Below, piece by piece: positions 45,839-55,627 of a stretch of DNA of 64,000 nucleotides. The stretch comes from Methylobacterium aquaticum (GTDB lineage: Bacteria; Pseudomonadota; Alphaproteobacteria; Rhizobiales; Beijerinckiaceae). Within the stretch, counting starts at the first letter, position 1; each line of letters opens with the position of its first letter. Below the pieces are notes generated by a model that saw only the letters and a program-made list of their open reading frames with translations, ran no database searches and was not told the DNA's origin. The stretch is from assembly GCF_016804325.1 (NCBI RefSeq), contig NZ_CP043627.1:5787501-5851500 (forward strand), given 5' to 3'. The translations under genes and the position numbers were made by a program.

Positions 45839-46987
45839 TCAGGCGGCGATCAGCCCGCCCATCCGGGCGACCCGGCCGAGATGATGGTCGGCATCGCCGA
45901 ACAGCTGGTCGATCATCGTGACCCGCTTGAAGTAGTGGCCGACGCTGTACTCCATGGTGACGCCGACGCCGCCATGGAGCTGCACCGCACCCTGGCCGAC
46001 GATGCGTCCGGAGCGGCCGATCTGCACCTTGGCGCCGGCGATGGCCCGCGTGCGCTCGTCCGCATCGTCCTCGCCCGCCATCATGGTGGCGAGGAAGGCC
46101 ATCGAGCGGGCCTGTTCGAGCGCGATGAACATCTCGGCGGCGCGGTGCTGGAGCACCTGGAACGAGCCGATCGTGACCCCGAACTGCTTGCGGGTCTTGA
46201 GGTACTCGACCGTCTGCTTGTGCATCCGGTCCATGCCGCCGACCGCCTCGGCGCAGAGCGCCGCGATGGCCTCGTCGGTCACCCGCTCGATCACCGGGAG
46301 CGCGCCCGCGGGATCGCCGATCACCGCATCGGCCCCGACGCGGACCGAGGACAGCGACACCTCGGCCGCCCGCATCCCGTCCTGGGTCGGGTAGCCGCGG
46401 CGCGACACGCCCTCGGCATTGGCCTCGACCAGGAACAGCCCGATGCCGTCGCGGTCGCGGCGCGCGCCGGCGGTGCGGGCCGAAACGATCAGCCGGTCGG
46501 CGCTGTCGCCGTGCAGGACGAGCGACTTCTCCCCCTCCAGCACCCATCCGTCGCCGTCGCGGCGCGCGGTGACGCCGACATCGTGGAGGTCGTAGCGGGC
46601 CTGGCGCTCACTTTGCGCGAAGGCGTAGCGGGTCTCGCCGGCGATGAGGCCGGGCAGCCATTCGGCGCGCTGCTCGGGGCTCGCGGCGTGGCGCAGCACG
46701 CCGCCGGCGAGCACCACGGTCGCCAGGTAGGGCTCCAGCGCCAGGGCGCCGCCGAACGCCTCCATGACGATCATGGTCTCGACCGGCCCACCGCCGATGC
46801 CGCCATCGTCCTCGGAGAACGGCACGGCCAGCAGGCCCTGCTCGGCGTAGGCCGCCCACATCGCCTTGGCGAAGCCCTCGGGCTCCTTCCCGTAGCGCTT
46901 GCGGGATTCGAAATCGTAGCGGTCGGCGAGCAGCCGCTCGACGCTGTCCTTGAGGAGGCGCTGCTCCTCGCTCAGATCGAAATCCAT
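45839..46987 (-). CDS. acyl-CoA dehydrogenase family protein (1)
   Basis: A 382-aa FAD-dependent acyl-CoA dehydrogenase-like protein. The N-terminal helical domain starts MDFDLSEEQRLLKDSVERLL. The FAD/acyl region has YAFAQSERQARYDL, and the C-terminal helical domain includes RKQFGVTIGSFQVLQHRAAE and GAVQLHGGVGVTMEY. Its divergence from the second dehydrogenase suggests the pair may act together as a heteromer, as seen for some ring- or side-chain-acting systems; this is inference. The ATG at 46987 matches the family start. A family B palindromic repeat separates it from the second dehydrogenase gene. Confidence 0.87.
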   Translation of the reverse strand: MDFDLSEEQRLLKDSVERLLADRYDFESRKRYGKEPEGFAKAMWAAYAEQGLLAVPFSEDDGGIGGGPVETMIVMEAFGGALALEPYLATVVLAGGVLRHAASPEQRAEWLPGLIAGETRYAFAQSERQARYDLHDVGVTARRDGDGWVLEGEKSLVLHGDSADRLIVSARTAGARRDRDGIGLFLVEANAEGVSRRGYPTQDGMRAAEVSLSSVRVGADAVIGDPAGALPVIERVTDEAIAALCAEAVGGMDRMHKQTVEYLKTRKQFGVTIGSFQVLQHRAAEMFIALEQARSMAFLATMMAGEDDADERTRAIAGAKVQIGRSGRIVGQGAVQLHGGVGVTMEYSVGHYFKRVTMIDQLFGDADHHLGRVARMGGLIAA

Positions 46988-47047
46988 CGGGTCGTTTCCG
47001 TTCTCGCCGGTTTCGAAGCGCGGCTTCGTTCGATTGATCCCAATCAC

Positions 47048-47170
47048 GACCTCATCCTGAGGTGCGACCGGAGGGAGCCTCGAAGGAGGGCTCCAGATGT
47101 CTCGGTGGTCCCTGGAGCCCTCCTTCGAGGTCAATCCATCTTCGATGGATTGACACCTCAGGATGAGGTC
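47048..47170. repeat. family B long palindrome, copy 1
   Basis: A 123-base inverted repeat with outer arms CCTCATCCTGAGGTG / CACCTCAGGATGAGG and inner arms CCTCGAAGGAGGGCTCCAG / CTGGAGCCCTCCTTCGAGG. A side hairpin TCAATCCATC-ttc-GATGGATTGA sits in the right half. It is the same element, inverted, as the copy at 53.1 kb. It lies between the two acyl-CoA dehydrogenase genes. Confidence 0.88.
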
Positions 47171-47223
47171 GAGGGTGGGTGGGGTTGGGTTGTGCTGGTC
47201 CCCGCCCCTTCCCTCGCCTGTCC

Positions 47224-48432
47224 TCAGAGCCCCAGGATCGCCTTCGCGATGATGTTCTTCTGGATCTCGTTCGAGCCGCCGTAGATCGAGATCTTGCGCC
47301 AGTTGAAATAGGTCGGCGCGGCCGGCCCCGCCCAGTCGGGCCCGACCGGCGGCTCGTTGCTCAAGTGATCGTCACCCTCGTCTTCCGAGACGTAAGGCAG
47401 GGCGTAGGGCCCGACGACCTCCAGCAGCAACTCGGTCGTCGCCTGCTGGATCTCCGAGCCCTTGATCTTGAGGATCGAGGAGGCCGGGTCCGGCTTGCCC
47501 TTCTCGCGGGTGCGCTCGGCGGCCACCACCCGCAGCTGCGTCATCTCGAGCGCCTTCAGCTCGATCTCGAGCGCCGCCAGCTTCTCGCGGAAGCGCGGGT
47601 TCTCCAGGATCGGGGTGTCGCCGACCCGCTCGATCGCCGCCAGCTCCTTCAGGCGCCGGATGCGCTGCTTGGAGACGCCGACGCGCGCGATGTTGGTGCG
47701 CTCGTTGCCGAGCAGGAACTTGGCGTAGTCCCAGCCCTTGTTCTCCTGGCCGACCAGATTCTCGACCGGCACCTTGACGTCGTCGAAGAAGACCTCGTTG
47801 ACCTCGTGCCCGCCATCGATGGTCTGGATCGGCCTGACCGTGATGCCCGGCGTCTTCATGTCGATCAGGAGGAAGCTGATGCCCTCCTGCTTCTTCACGG
47901 TGGCATCGGTGCGCACCAGGCAGAAGATCCAGTCGGCATACTGGCCGAGCGTGGTCCAGGTCTTCTGGCCGTTGACGATGTAGTGGTCGCCCTCGCGCAC
48001 CGCCTTGGTCTTGAGCGAGGCGAGGTCGGAGCCCGAGCCCGGCTCCGAGAAGCCCTGGCACCACCAGTCGTCGATGTTGGCGATGCGGGGCAGGAAGTGC
48101 TTCTTCTGGGCGTCGTTGCCGAACTGGGCGATCACCGGCCCGACCATGTAGACGCCGAATTGCAGCGGCGACGGGGCCGGGAAGCTCTGGAGCTCGTCGA
48201 GGAAGATGTACTGGCGCACCGGGTCCCAGCCGGTGCCGCCCCACTCGACGGGCCAGTTCGGCACCGCCCAGCCCTTCTTGTTGAGGATCTTCTGCCAGGT
48301 GACGATGTCGTCCTTCGACGGGTGACGCCCGTCGATCATCTTCTGGCGGATCTCCTGGGGCAGGTTTTCTTGGAAGAAGGTGCGGACTTCCTGGCGGAAG
48401 GCGCGCTCCTCGGGGGTGAAGCGAAGGTCCAT
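47224..48432 (-). CDS. acyl-CoA dehydrogenase family protein (2)
   Basis: A 402-aa acyl-CoA dehydrogenase-like flavoprotein, slightly longer than typical FadE-class bacterial enzymes. MDLRFTPEERAFRQEVRTFF starts the helical domain. WCQGFSEPGSGSDLASLKTKA and NGQKTWTTLGQYADW bind FAD and acyl-CoA, and IYGGSNEIQKNIIAKAILGL is the C-terminal flavin-contact signature. The start at 48432 follows GGAGGCACCC. With the neighbouring FadJ-like, thiolase, SDR and CoA-ligase genes it belongs to a beta-oxidation-type module whose substrate is not readable. Confidence 0.9.
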   Translation of the reverse strand: MDLRFTPEERAFRQEVRTFFQENLPQEIRQKMIDGRHPSKDDIVTWQKILNKKGWAVPNWPVEWGGTGWDPVRQYIFLDELQSFPAPSPLQFGVYMVGPVIAQFGNDAQKKHFLPRIANIDDWWCQGFSEPGSGSDLASLKTKAVREGDHYIVNGQKTWTTLGQYADWIFCLVRTDATVKKQEGISFLLIDMKTPGITVRPIQTIDGGHEVNEVFFDDVKVPVENLVGQENKGWDYAKFLLGNERTNIARVGVSKQRIRRLKELAAIERVGDTPILENPRFREKLAALEIELKALEMTQLRVVAAERTREKGKPDPASSILKIKGSEIQQATTELLLEVVGPYALPYVSEDEGDDHLSNEPPVGPDWAGPAAPTYFNWRKISIYGGSNEIQKNIIAKAILGL

Positions 48433-48480
48433 GGGTGCCTCCTCGGGAGGTGATTGTTTTCTGAAAATGGCTCGACGCGT

Positions 48481-48659
48481 GAACCCTCCCCCCTCTGCGG
48501 GGGAGGGTGGCCTGCGGAGCAGGCCGGGAGAGGGGAACCACGCTTCCGGAAGAGGCGGGAACCGTTCTGAAGGGCGCCACCTGAATCGGCGTCGCGCTGC
48601 CCCTCTCCCGGCCCCTGCTGACGCAGGGTCCACCCTCCCCCGCAGAGGGGGGAGGGTTC
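48481..48659. repeat. palindromic repeat related to family C
   Basis: Perfect 30-base inverted arms at 48481-48510 (starting GAACCCTCCCCCCTCTGCGG) and 48630-48659 enclose a 119-base centre. The centre has secondary hairpins, including CCTGC-ggaGCAGG and a GGGAGAGGGG / CCCTCTCCC pair. It fills the spacer between the second dehydrogenase gene and the fadJ-like gene. A related sequence lies at about 32212-32265. Confidence 0.85.
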
Positions 48660-48666
48660 GGGCGCG

Positions 48667-50757
48667 CTACAGGTCCTTGAAGCCCTTGCCTTCCGCCGCC
48701 AGCCGCTCCAGCAAGGCCGACGGCTTGAACGCGTCGCCGTACTCGGCCTGGTAGGCGCGCAGGCGCTCCAGCACCTTCGGCAGCCCGATCGTGTCGGCCC
48801 AGAACATCGGGCCGCCGCGATAGACCGGCCAGCCGTAGCCGTTGATCCACACGATATCGATGTCCGAGGCCCGGATCGCCTTGCCCTCTTCGAGGATCTT
48901 CGCGCCCTCGTTGACCATCGGGTAGAGGGTGCGCTCCAGGATCTCCTGGTCGGTGGCGTCCCGCCGCGTCACGCCCTGGCGCTCGGCGACCTTGGCGATG
49001 ATCTCCTCGGTGACCGTGGAGGGCGTTGCCTTGCGCTTGGCGTCGTAGTCGTAGAAGCCGGCGCTCGTCTTCTGGCCGCGGCGGTCCTGCTCGCAGAGGA
49101 GGTCGCGCACGCTCTGCGACTTGTTGGTCTCCCGGCTCCAGCCGATGTCGAGGCCGGCGAGATCGCTCATCGTGAACGGGCCCATCGGCAGGCCGAACTC
49201 GTAGACCACCCGGTCGACGTCCCAGGGGGTGACGCCCTCGAGGATCAGGCGGTTGGCCTCGCGCTGGCGCTCGGCCAGCATGCGGTTGCCGACGAAGCCG
49301 TGGCAGACGCCGACCAGCACCGAGATCTTGCCGATCTTGCGGCCGATCTGCATCGCGGTGGCGACCACGTCCTTGGCGGTCTTCTCGCCGCGCACGACCT
49401 CCAGCAGGCGCATCACGTTGGCCGGCGAGAAGAAGTGCATGCCGATCACGTCGGCCGGGCGGTTGGTCATCGCCGCGATGGCGTCGATGTCGAGATAGGA
49501 GGTGTTCGAGGCCAGGATCGCGCCGGGCTTGGCGATCGTGTCGAGCTTGGAGAAGATCTCCTTCTTGATCCCCATATCCTCGAACACGGCCTCGATGATG
49601 AGGTCGCAATCGGCCAGCGCCTCGATCTCGAGGGTGTCGGTGAGGAGGCCCATCCGGGTCTCGACATCCTCCGGCTTGAGCTTGCCCTTCTTGGCGGTGT
49701 TCTCGTAGTTGGTGCGGATGGTCTTGAGGCCGCGATCCAGCGCCTCGCGCTTGGTCTCGACGATCGTCACCGGGATGCCGGCGTTGAGGAAGTTCATCGA
49801 GATGCCGCCGCCCATCGTGCCGGCGCCGATCACGCCGACGCGGGCGATCGGGCGGGCGGGCGTGTCGTCCGGCACGTCCGGGATCTTGGCGGTCTGGCGC
49901 TCGGCGAAGAACACGTAGCGCTGCGCCGCCGACTGGGTGCCGGAGACGAGCTTCTGGAACTCCGCCCGCTCGAAGGCCAGCCCCTCGTCGAAGGGCAGCC
50001 GGCAGGCGGCCTCGATGCAGGCGATGCAGGCTTCCGGCGCCTCGAACCCGCGGGTCTTGCGGGCATTCTCCTGGCGGAACTCCGAGAACAGGCCCGGATT
50101 CTCGCGCCCTTCCGCGATCTTGTCGTCGCGGTCGCGGATCTTCAGGAGCGGCCGGCCTTCCGCCACCACCCGCTCGGCGAAGGCGATCGCGTGAGCGCGA
50201 AGCGACTCCTCCGGCGCCAATTCGTCGATCAGCCCCATCGCGGCGGCCGCCTTGGCGCCGATCGGCGAGCCGCCGACGATCACCTCGAGCGCCTTGCGGG
50301 GTCCGACGACCCGCGGCAGGCGCTGGGTGCCGCCCGCCCCCGGCAGGATGCCGAGCTTGACCTCGGGCAGGCCGACCTTGGCGCTCGGCACCGCCACCCG
50401 GTAGTGACAGGCGAGCGCGGTCTCGAGCCCGCCGCCGAGCGCGTTGCCGTGGATCGCCGCGACGACCGGCTTGGTCGAGGCCTCGATGCGGTTGAGGAGG
50501 TCGGGCAGGCTGATGCCGCTCTGCGGCTTGCCGAACTCGGTGATGTCGGCCCCGGCCGAGAACATCCGGCCGCCGCCGATCAGCACGATCGCCTTGACGG
50601 CGGCATCGGCCTCCGCGGCCTCGACCGCCGCCAGGATGCCCTGGCGGAGCGCCGTCCCGAGGGCGTTGACCGGGCCGGATTGCAGCGTCAGCACCGCGAC
50701 CGCGCCTTCGCGGGCGGTCGAGACGACGTTGTCGTTTGCGTTCACGTCTTGCGCCAT
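48667..50757 (-). CDS. bifunctional enoyl-CoA hydratase/3-hydroxyacyl-CoA dehydrogenase
   Basis: A 696-aa FadJ/FadB-like fusion covering two steps of beta-oxidation. The crotonase domain (residues about 15-200) has [30 protein letters not shown] and [20 protein letters not shown] with the catalytic glutamates. The dehydrogenase domain has the NAD motif [13 protein letters not shown] near residue 300 and [15 protein letters not shown], followed by the two C-terminal helical domains. I chose the ATG at 50757 (MAQDVNAND). It lies 76 bases downstream of the thiolase gene on the same strand, the usual fadA/fadB partnership. Confidence 0.93.
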   Translation of the reverse strand: MAQDVNANDNVVSTAREGAVAVLTLQSGPVNALGTALRQGILAAVEAAEADAAVKAIVLIGGGRMFSAGADITEFGKPQSGISLPDLLNRIEASTKPVVAAIHGNALGGGLETALACHYRVAVPSAKVGLPEVKLGILPGAGGTQRLPRVVGPRKALEVIVGGSPIGAKAAAAMGLIDELAPEESLRAHAIAFAERVVAEGRPLLKIRDRDDKIAEGRENPGLFSEFRQENARKTRGFEAPEACIACIEAACRLPFDEGLAFERAEFQKLVSGTQSAAQRYVFFAERQTAKIPDVPDDTPARPIARVGVIGAGTMGGGISMNFLNAGIPVTIVETKREALDRGLKTIRTNYENTAKKGKLKPEDVETRMGLLTDTLEIEALADCDLIIEAVFEDMGIKKEIFSKLDTIAKPGAILASNTSYLDIDAIAAMTNRPADVIGMHFFSPANVMRLLEVVRGEKTAKDVVATAMQIGRKIGKISVLVGVCHGFVGNRMLAERQREANRLILEGVTPWDVDRVVYEFGLPMGPFTMSDLAGLDIGWSRETNKSQSVRDLLCEQDRRGQKTSAGFYDYDAKRKATPSTVTEEIIAKVAERQGVTRRDATDQEILERTLYPMVNEGAKILEEGKAIRASDIDIVWINGYGWPVYRGGPMFWADTIGLPKVLERLRAYQAEYGDAFKPSALLERLAAEGKGFKDL

Positions 50758-50833
50758 ATCCGCACAAATCCCTCTGCCGGCTTCCTCCGGGCGCCTCTTG
50801 CCGGGCGCCGTCACGAGCCGGAATGTGGCAGGA

Positions 50834-52036
50834 TCAATAGATCTCGAACAGGCCCGCAGCACCCATGCCGCCGCCGACGCACATCGTCACGACGCCATAC
50901 TTGGCGCCGCGGCGGCGGCCTTCCAGCAGGATGTGGCCGGTCATCCGCGCGCCCGACATGCCGTAGGGGTGGCCGATCGAGATCGCGCCGCCATTGACGT
51001 TCAGGCGCTCGTCCGGGATGCCGAGCTTGTCGCGGCAATACAGCACCTGGCTGGCGAAGGCCTCGTTCAGCTCCCAGAGGTCGATGTCCTCGACCTTCAA
51101 ACCATGCTGCTTGAGGAGCTTGGGCACCGCGAAGACCGGGCCGATGCCCATCTCGTCCGGGTTGCAGCCCGCCACCGCCATGCCGCGATAGGCGCCAAGC
51201 GGCTTCAATCCGCGGCGCTCGGCCTCGCGCGCCTCCATCAGCACCACGGCGGCCGCGCCGTCCGAGAGCTGGCTGGCATTGCCGGCGGTGATGAACTGGC
51301 CTTCCTTGATCCGCTGGCCGTCCTTGAACACCGGCTTGAGGCCCTGAAGGTCCTCGAGCCTGGTCTGGGGCCGGTTGCCCTCGTCCTGCGCGAGCGTGAT
51401 CTCCTTGTGCGAGACCGCGCCGGTCGCCTTGTCGATCACTGCCATGCGGGCGGCCATCGGCACGATCTCGTCGGCGAACTTGTTCTCGGCTTGCGCCCGA
51501 GCGGTGCGCTGCTGCGATTGCAGGGCATAGGCATCCTGCGCCTCGCGGCTGATGCCGTAGCGGGCCGCCACGTTCTCGGCGGTCTCGATCATCGTCATGT
51601 AGATCGCCGGCACGTGCTCGACGAGCCACGGATCCTGGGCCCGGAACCGGTTGACCTTGTCGTTCTGGACCAGCGAGATCGATTCGAGCCCGCCGCCGAC
51701 CGCGACATCGAGCCCGTCGGTGATGATCTCCTTGGCGGCGGTGGCGATCGCCATCAGGCCCGACGCGCATTGCCGGTCGAGGCTCATGCCGGCCACCGTC
51801 TCGGGCAGCCCGGCCCGGAGCGCCGCCTGGCGGGCGATGTTGCCGCCGGTCGAGCCCTGCTGGAGGGCCGCCCCCATCACCACGTCGCCGATCTCGGCCG
51901 GGTCGATGCCGGCGCGTTGCACCGCATGCGCGATGGCGTGGCCGCCGAGCGCCTGTCCTTGCGTGTCGTTGAAGGCGCCCCGGTAGGCCTTGCCGATGGG
52001 AGTGCGCGCGGTGGCGACGATGACGGCTTCCCGCAT
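50834..52036 (-). CDS. acetyl-CoA C-acyltransferase (thiolase)
   Basis: A 400-aa thiolase that performs the final cleavage of beta-oxidation or the reverse condensation. The acyl-accepting Cys90 is in [11 protein letters not shown], the histidine in [16 protein letters not shown] and the second cysteine in [14 protein letters not shown]. The [11 protein letters not shown] block is also present. The fadJ-like neighbour favours a degradative role over acetoacetyl-CoA synthesis. The ATG at 52036 is preceded by GGAGGAGACC. Confidence 0.93.
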   Translation of the reverse strand: MREAVIVATARTPIGKAYRGAFNDTQGQALGGHAIAHAVQRAGIDPAEIGDVVMGAALQQGSTGGNIARQAALRAGLPETVAGMSLDRQCASGLMAIATAAKEIITDGLDVAVGGGLESISLVQNDKVNRFRAQDPWLVEHVPAIYMTMIETAENVAARYGISREAQDAYALQSQQRTARAQAENKFADEIVPMAARMAVIDKATGAVSHKEITLAQDEGNRPQTRLEDLQGLKPVFKDGQRIKEGQFITAGNASQLSDGAAAVVLMEAREAERRGLKPLGAYRGMAVAGCNPDEMGIGPVFAVPKLLKQHGLKVEDIDLWELNEAFASQVLYCRDKLGIPDERLNVNGGAISIGHPYGMSGARMTGHILLEGRRRGAKYGVVTMCVGGGMGAAGLFEIY

Positions 52037-52293
52037 CTCTTCAGGTCTCCTCCGATGCCGCCCACCGCTGCGGGGGACGGGTTTTGCCGCATTATCGGGG
52101 ATTGGGTATGGAGCCGCAAGGGCCTCCAAACCGGGATTTGAACGAGGGGTACGCCCCACCGCTCGCCCTCCTCACGGCCGCGTTTTCGAAAAGGCGGCTT
52201 GCTTAATCGCGAGACGGGGCTAAGGTCCCGACAAAAGCAGGGCCGGTTTTACGCGAAGACCGATCCGAAAAAGGTCCTACCGGGAGGACGCCC

Positions 52294-53067
52294 ATGCAGA
52301 CGCCGCTCTTCGATCTCGCCGGCCGCGTCGCCATCGTCACCGGCTCGTCCCGCGGCATCGGCCGCGCCATCGCCGAGCGCCTGGCCGAGCACGGGGCCAA
52401 GGTGGTGATCTCCTCGCGCAAGGCGGAAGCCTGCGCGCCGGTGGCCGAGGCGATCAATGCCCGCCACGGCGAGGAGCGGGCGGTGGTGATCCCCGCCAGC
52501 ATCTCGTCGAAGAGCGACCTGGAGCGCCTGGCCAAGGGCACCGAGGACCGGTTCGGCCGCATCGACACGGTCGTCTGCAACGCCGCCTCGAACCCCTATT
52601 ACGGGCCGATGAGCGGCATCTCCGACGACCAGTTCCGCAAGATCCTCGACAACAACGTGATCGCCAGTCACTGGCTGATCGGGTTCTGCGCCCCCGGCAT
52701 GATCGCGCGCAAGGACGGGTCGATCATCCTGGTCTCGTCGGTGGGCGGCCTCAAGGGCTCGGGCGTGATCGGCGCCTACAACGTCTCGAAGGCGGCCGAT
52801 TTCCAGCTCGCCCGCAACCTCGCGGTCGAGCTCGGGGCCCACAACGTGCGGGTCAACTGCATCGCGCCCGGCCTGATCCAGACCGACTTCGCCCGCGCCC
52901 TGTGGGAGGACCCCAAGTCGCGGGCCGCCTATACCGCCCGCACGCCGCTCGCCCGCATCGGCCAGCCCGACGAGATCGCGGGTGCGGCGGTGTTCCTGGC
53001 GAGCCCGGCCGGCGCCTTCATGACCGGCCAGAGCATTGTGATCGACGGCGGCCAGACGATCACCTGA
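52294..53067 (+). CDS. SDR family oxidoreductase
   Basis: A 257-aa classical short-chain dehydrogenase/reductase. The cofactor motif GSSRGIGRAIA is at residues 17-27, NAAS near 92, the catalytic serine in VSSVGG and the YxxxK in AYNVSKAADF near 160. The C-terminal TGQSIVIDGGQTIT is typical. Its substrate is probably an acyl-CoA-linked or steroid-like 3-hydroxy compound given the divergent beta-oxidation genes, but this is inferred. GGGAGG precedes the ATG. Confidence 0.88.
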   Translation: MQTPLFDLAGRVAIVTGSSRGIGRAIAERLAEHGAKVVISSRKAEACAPVAEAINARHGEERAVVIPASISSKSDLERLAKGTEDRFGRIDTVVCNAASNPYYGPMSGISDDQFRKILDNNVIASHWLIGFCAPGMIARKDGSIILVSSVGGLKGSGVIGAYNVSKAADFQLARNLAVELGAHNVRVNCIAPGLIQTDFARALWEDPKSRAAYTARTPLARIGQPDEIAGAAVFLASPAGAFMTGQSIVIDGGQTIT

Positions 53068-53116
53068 CCGGACGCACAGCCCGACCCATTACGTCGCCAT
53101 CCATCATGCCTTTCCA

Positions 53117-53258
53117 TCCCACCCGCGACCTCATCCTGAGGTGTTAGTCGATCGGAGATCGACTTGACCTCGAAGGAGGGATCCAGAACTCTCCGCGATC
53201 TCTGGAGCCCTCCTTCGAGGCTGCGACGCAGCACCTCAGGATGAGGTCGCGGGTGGGA
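53117..53258. repeat. family B long palindrome, copy 2
   Basis: A 142-base inverted repeat starting TCCCACCCGCGACCTCATCC and ending in its complement. Inner arms CCTCGAAGGAGGG / CCCTCCTTCGAGG match copy 1 in the opposite orientation. The side hairpins differ in sequence but keep pairing: AGTCGATC-gga-GATCGACT on the left and CTGCG-a-CGCAG on the right. It lies between the SDR gene and the CoA-ligase gene. Confidence 0.88.
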
Positions 53259-53319
53259 GCAAGAGGCTGGAAATCAAGCCAAACAGGCTCCCAGCGAGCC
53301 GCCAGTCACGAGCCCGCCG

Positions 53320-55047
53320 ATGACCGAGCAGACGATTGCCCCGTCCTGGCCCGCCCTCTCGCTCGCCGAGGTGAATGCGCGCCTGACCGCGCCGGGCTCG
53401 CCCTTCGCGGTGACGGAGATCGCGATCCGCGGCGTGCCGACCCGGATCTGGGCCAACGCGCCGCTCACCCTGCGCGACATCTTCGTCACCGGGCGGGCGC
53501 ATGGTGAAAAGACCTTCCTCGTCTACGAGGACGAGCGGGCGAGCTTCGAGGCGTTCGGCCGCGCCACCCTGGCGCTCGCCGAGAACCTGATCCGCGGCGG
53601 CGTGCGCCCCGGCGACCGGGTGGCGATCGCGATGCGCAACCTGCCGGAATGGCCGGTGGCGTTCTTCGCGGCGCTGCTGGCCGGCGCCATCGCGACGCCG
53701 CTCAACGCCTGGTGGACCGGCCCGGAACTCGACCACGGCTTCACCGATTCCGGCGCCTGCGTCGCGATCGTCGACGAGGAGCGCTGGGCCCGGATCAGTG
53801 AGCGCCGCGACGGCTATCCGGCCTTGAAGCGCGTCCTGATCGCCCGCGCGCCGGCGGCTCCCGGCACCGAGAGCCTGAGCGACCTCATCGGGCCACTCTC
53901 GGCATGGGGCAGCCTGCCGGAGGGCCGGATGCCGGACGTGGCGATCGGTCCGGAGGACGTCGCCACCCTGTTCTACACCTCGGGCACCACCGGCCGTTCC
54001 AAGGGAGCGATCGGCACCCACCGGGCCGGGGCCAGCAACGTGATGGCCCATCCGTTCTCGGCCGCCCGGGCCTTCCTGCGCCGGGGCGAGCCGGTGCCGG
54101 TGCCCGACCCGTCGGCGCCCCAGAAGGTCGGCCTGCTCTCGATCCCACTGTTCCACGTCACCGGCTGCTTTGCCACCCTGGTGCCGAACCTCTTCCGCGG
54201 CGGGCGCCTGGTGATGATGCGGCGCTGGGACCTCGCCCGCGCGATGGCCCTGATCGAGCGCGAGCGCTGCACCAGCGCCGGCGGCGTGCCGACGATCGCG
54301 TTCCAGCTCCTCGACGGGATGGCGGCCGGCACCCACGACCTCTCCTCGCTGGAGACGATCAGCTACGGCGGCGCCCCGGCCCCGGCCGACCTGGTCCGGC
54401 GGCTCAAGGCGGCCTTTCCCAAGGCCCAGCCGGCGACCGGCTGGGGCATGACCGAGACCACCGCGACCTTCACCCACCACCAGGCCGAGGATTACCTCCA
54501 CCGCCCCGAGAGCTGCGGCCCGGCGCTGCCGATCTGCGACGCCGAGGTGCGCGACCCGGAGGAGACCCCGCTGCCCCCCGGCGAGGTCGGGGAATTGTGG
54601 GTCAAGGGCCCGATCGTCGTCGCCGGCTACTGGAACCGGCCCGACGCCGACGCGACGGTGTTTCGCGATGGCTGGCTGCGCACCGGCGATCTCGCGCGGA
54701 TCGACGCGGAGGGCTTCATCACCATCGTCGACCGGGCCAAGGACATGCTGATCCGCGGCGGCGAGAACATCTACTGCGCCGAGGTCGAGGGCATCCTCTA
54801 CGACCACCCGGCGGTCGTGGATGCGGCCGTCGTCGGCATCGTGCATCCGACGCTGGGCGAGGAGCCCGGCGCCGTCGTGGCGATCGCCCGCGGGGCGGAA
54901 GCCAGCGAGGAGGAGCTGCGCGCCTTCGTGGCCGCGCGCCTTGCCGCCTTCAAGGTGCCGGTGCGCATCCTGCTCCACGACGAGATCCTGCCACGCAACC
55001 CGAACGGCAAGATCTTGAAGGGGGAGTTGAAGAAGTTGTTTTTGTGA
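53320..55047 (+). CDS. AMP-dependent acyl-CoA synthetase/ligase
   Basis: A 575-aa class I adenylate-forming enzyme that activates a carboxylic acid to its CoA thioester. The ATP loop LFYTSGTTGRSKGAIGTH is near residue 220, the A5 motif GWGMTETTATF near 380, the A7 aspartate in LRTGDLARID and the A10 lysine in NPNGKILKGELK at the C terminus. The acid is unknown; the neighbouring acyl-CoA dehydrogenases, FadJ-like protein and thiolase suggest a fatty or alkyl-side-chain acid that then enters beta-oxidation. Confidence 0.92.
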   Translation: MTEQTIAPSWPALSLAEVNARLTAPGSPFAVTEIAIRGVPTRIWANAPLTLRDIFVTGRAHGEKTFLVYEDERASFEAFGRATLALAENLIRGGVRPGDRVAIAMRNLPEWPVAFFAALLAGAIATPLNAWWTGPELDHGFTDSGACVAIVDEERWARISERRDGYPALKRVLIARAPAAPGTESLSDLIGPLSAWGSLPEGRMPDVAIGPEDVATLFYTSGTTGRSKGAIGTHRAGASNVMAHPFSAARAFLRRGEPVPVPDPSAPQKVGLLSIPLFHVTGCFATLVPNLFRGGRLVMMRRWDLARAMALIERERCTSAGGVPTIAFQLLDGMAAGTHDLSSLETISYGGAPAPADLVRRLKAAFPKAQPATGWGMTETTATFTHHQAEDYLHRPESCGPALPICDAEVRDPEETPLPPGEVGELWVKGPIVVAGYWNRPDADATVFRDGWLRTGDLARIDAEGFITIVDRAKDMLIRGGENIYCAEVEGILYDHPAVVDAAVVGIVHPTLGEEPGAVVAIARGAEASEEELRAFVAARLAAFKVPVRILLHDEILPRNPNGKILKGELKKLFL

Positions 55048-55098
55048 TATTTCGGGATATGTCGCATTTTACTATGATTGTCTAAATAGATATCCTAT

Positions 55099-55248
55099 CC
55101 TCCGCGTCATTCCGGGGCCGCGTAGCGGAGCCCGGAATCCAGACACTCAGGTGGAGCAGGAAAAAGCGGCTCGCTCACAGGTCTTTCTGGGACCATCCGC
55201 GGTTCTGGATTCCGGGCTCCGCTGCGCGGCCCCGGAATGACGCGGAGG
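55099..55248. repeat. family A palindromic element, copy 1
   Basis: A 150-base element bounded by CCTCCGCGTCATTCCGGGG and its complement. Each end is itself a palindrome (55109-55138 and 55209-55238, ATTCCGGG...CCCGGAAT), so it folds as a large stem with hairpin arms. The centre (CACTCAGGTGGAGCAGGAAA onward) matches the centre of copy 2 read on the opposite strand. It lies 38 bases beyond the stop codon of the GIY-YIG gene. Confidence 0.9.
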
Positions 55249-55286
55249 GTATGACTGCTGTCGGGTCTTGCTAAAAATGACGCATG

Positions 55287-55577
55287 TCAGAAACCTGACA
55301 GCGTCGGATAGAGATCATCCCAAAGTGGATTAAATTCCTCGATCAGCCGGATTTTCCAATCGCGCCGCCATTTCTTGAGCATCTTCTCGCGTGCGATCGC
55401 ATCCTGCACTCGTTCGTACTCTTCGTACCAGACCAGGCGCGTGATGCCGTGCCGAGCGGTGAAGCTGTCCTGATGCTTGGTCCGGTGCTCGAAGGCGCGG
55501 CGCGCGAGGTTGTTCGTGACGCCGACATAAAGAGTGCCGTGCCGCGCGCTTGACATCATGTAGACATGATAAGTCAT
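55287..55577 (-). CDS. single-domain GIY-YIG nuclease
   Basis: A 96-aa protein made only of a GIY-YIG nuclease domain. YHVYMM and LYVGVTNNLARRAFEHR supply the two tyrosine motifs and the catalytic arginine, and KMLKKWRRDWKIRLIEE holds the later conserved glutamate. It resembles the UPF0213/YhbQ group, whose cellular role is not settled. GC is visibly lower than in the flanking genes, a sign of transfer or different selection. It is bracketed by two inverted copies of the family A element, 38 and 50 bases away. A weak -10-like TATAG lies upstream. Confidence 0.88.
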   Translation of the reverse strand: MTYHVYMMSSARHGTLYVGVTNNLARRAFEHRTKHQDSFTARHGITRLVWYEEYERVQDAIAREKMLKKWRRDWKIRLIEEFNPLWDDLYPTLSGF

Positions 55578-55627
55578 TCCATGCTCGAAATTTCGGCTGC
55601 TATAGAATCATCGCACCAATTTCATAC

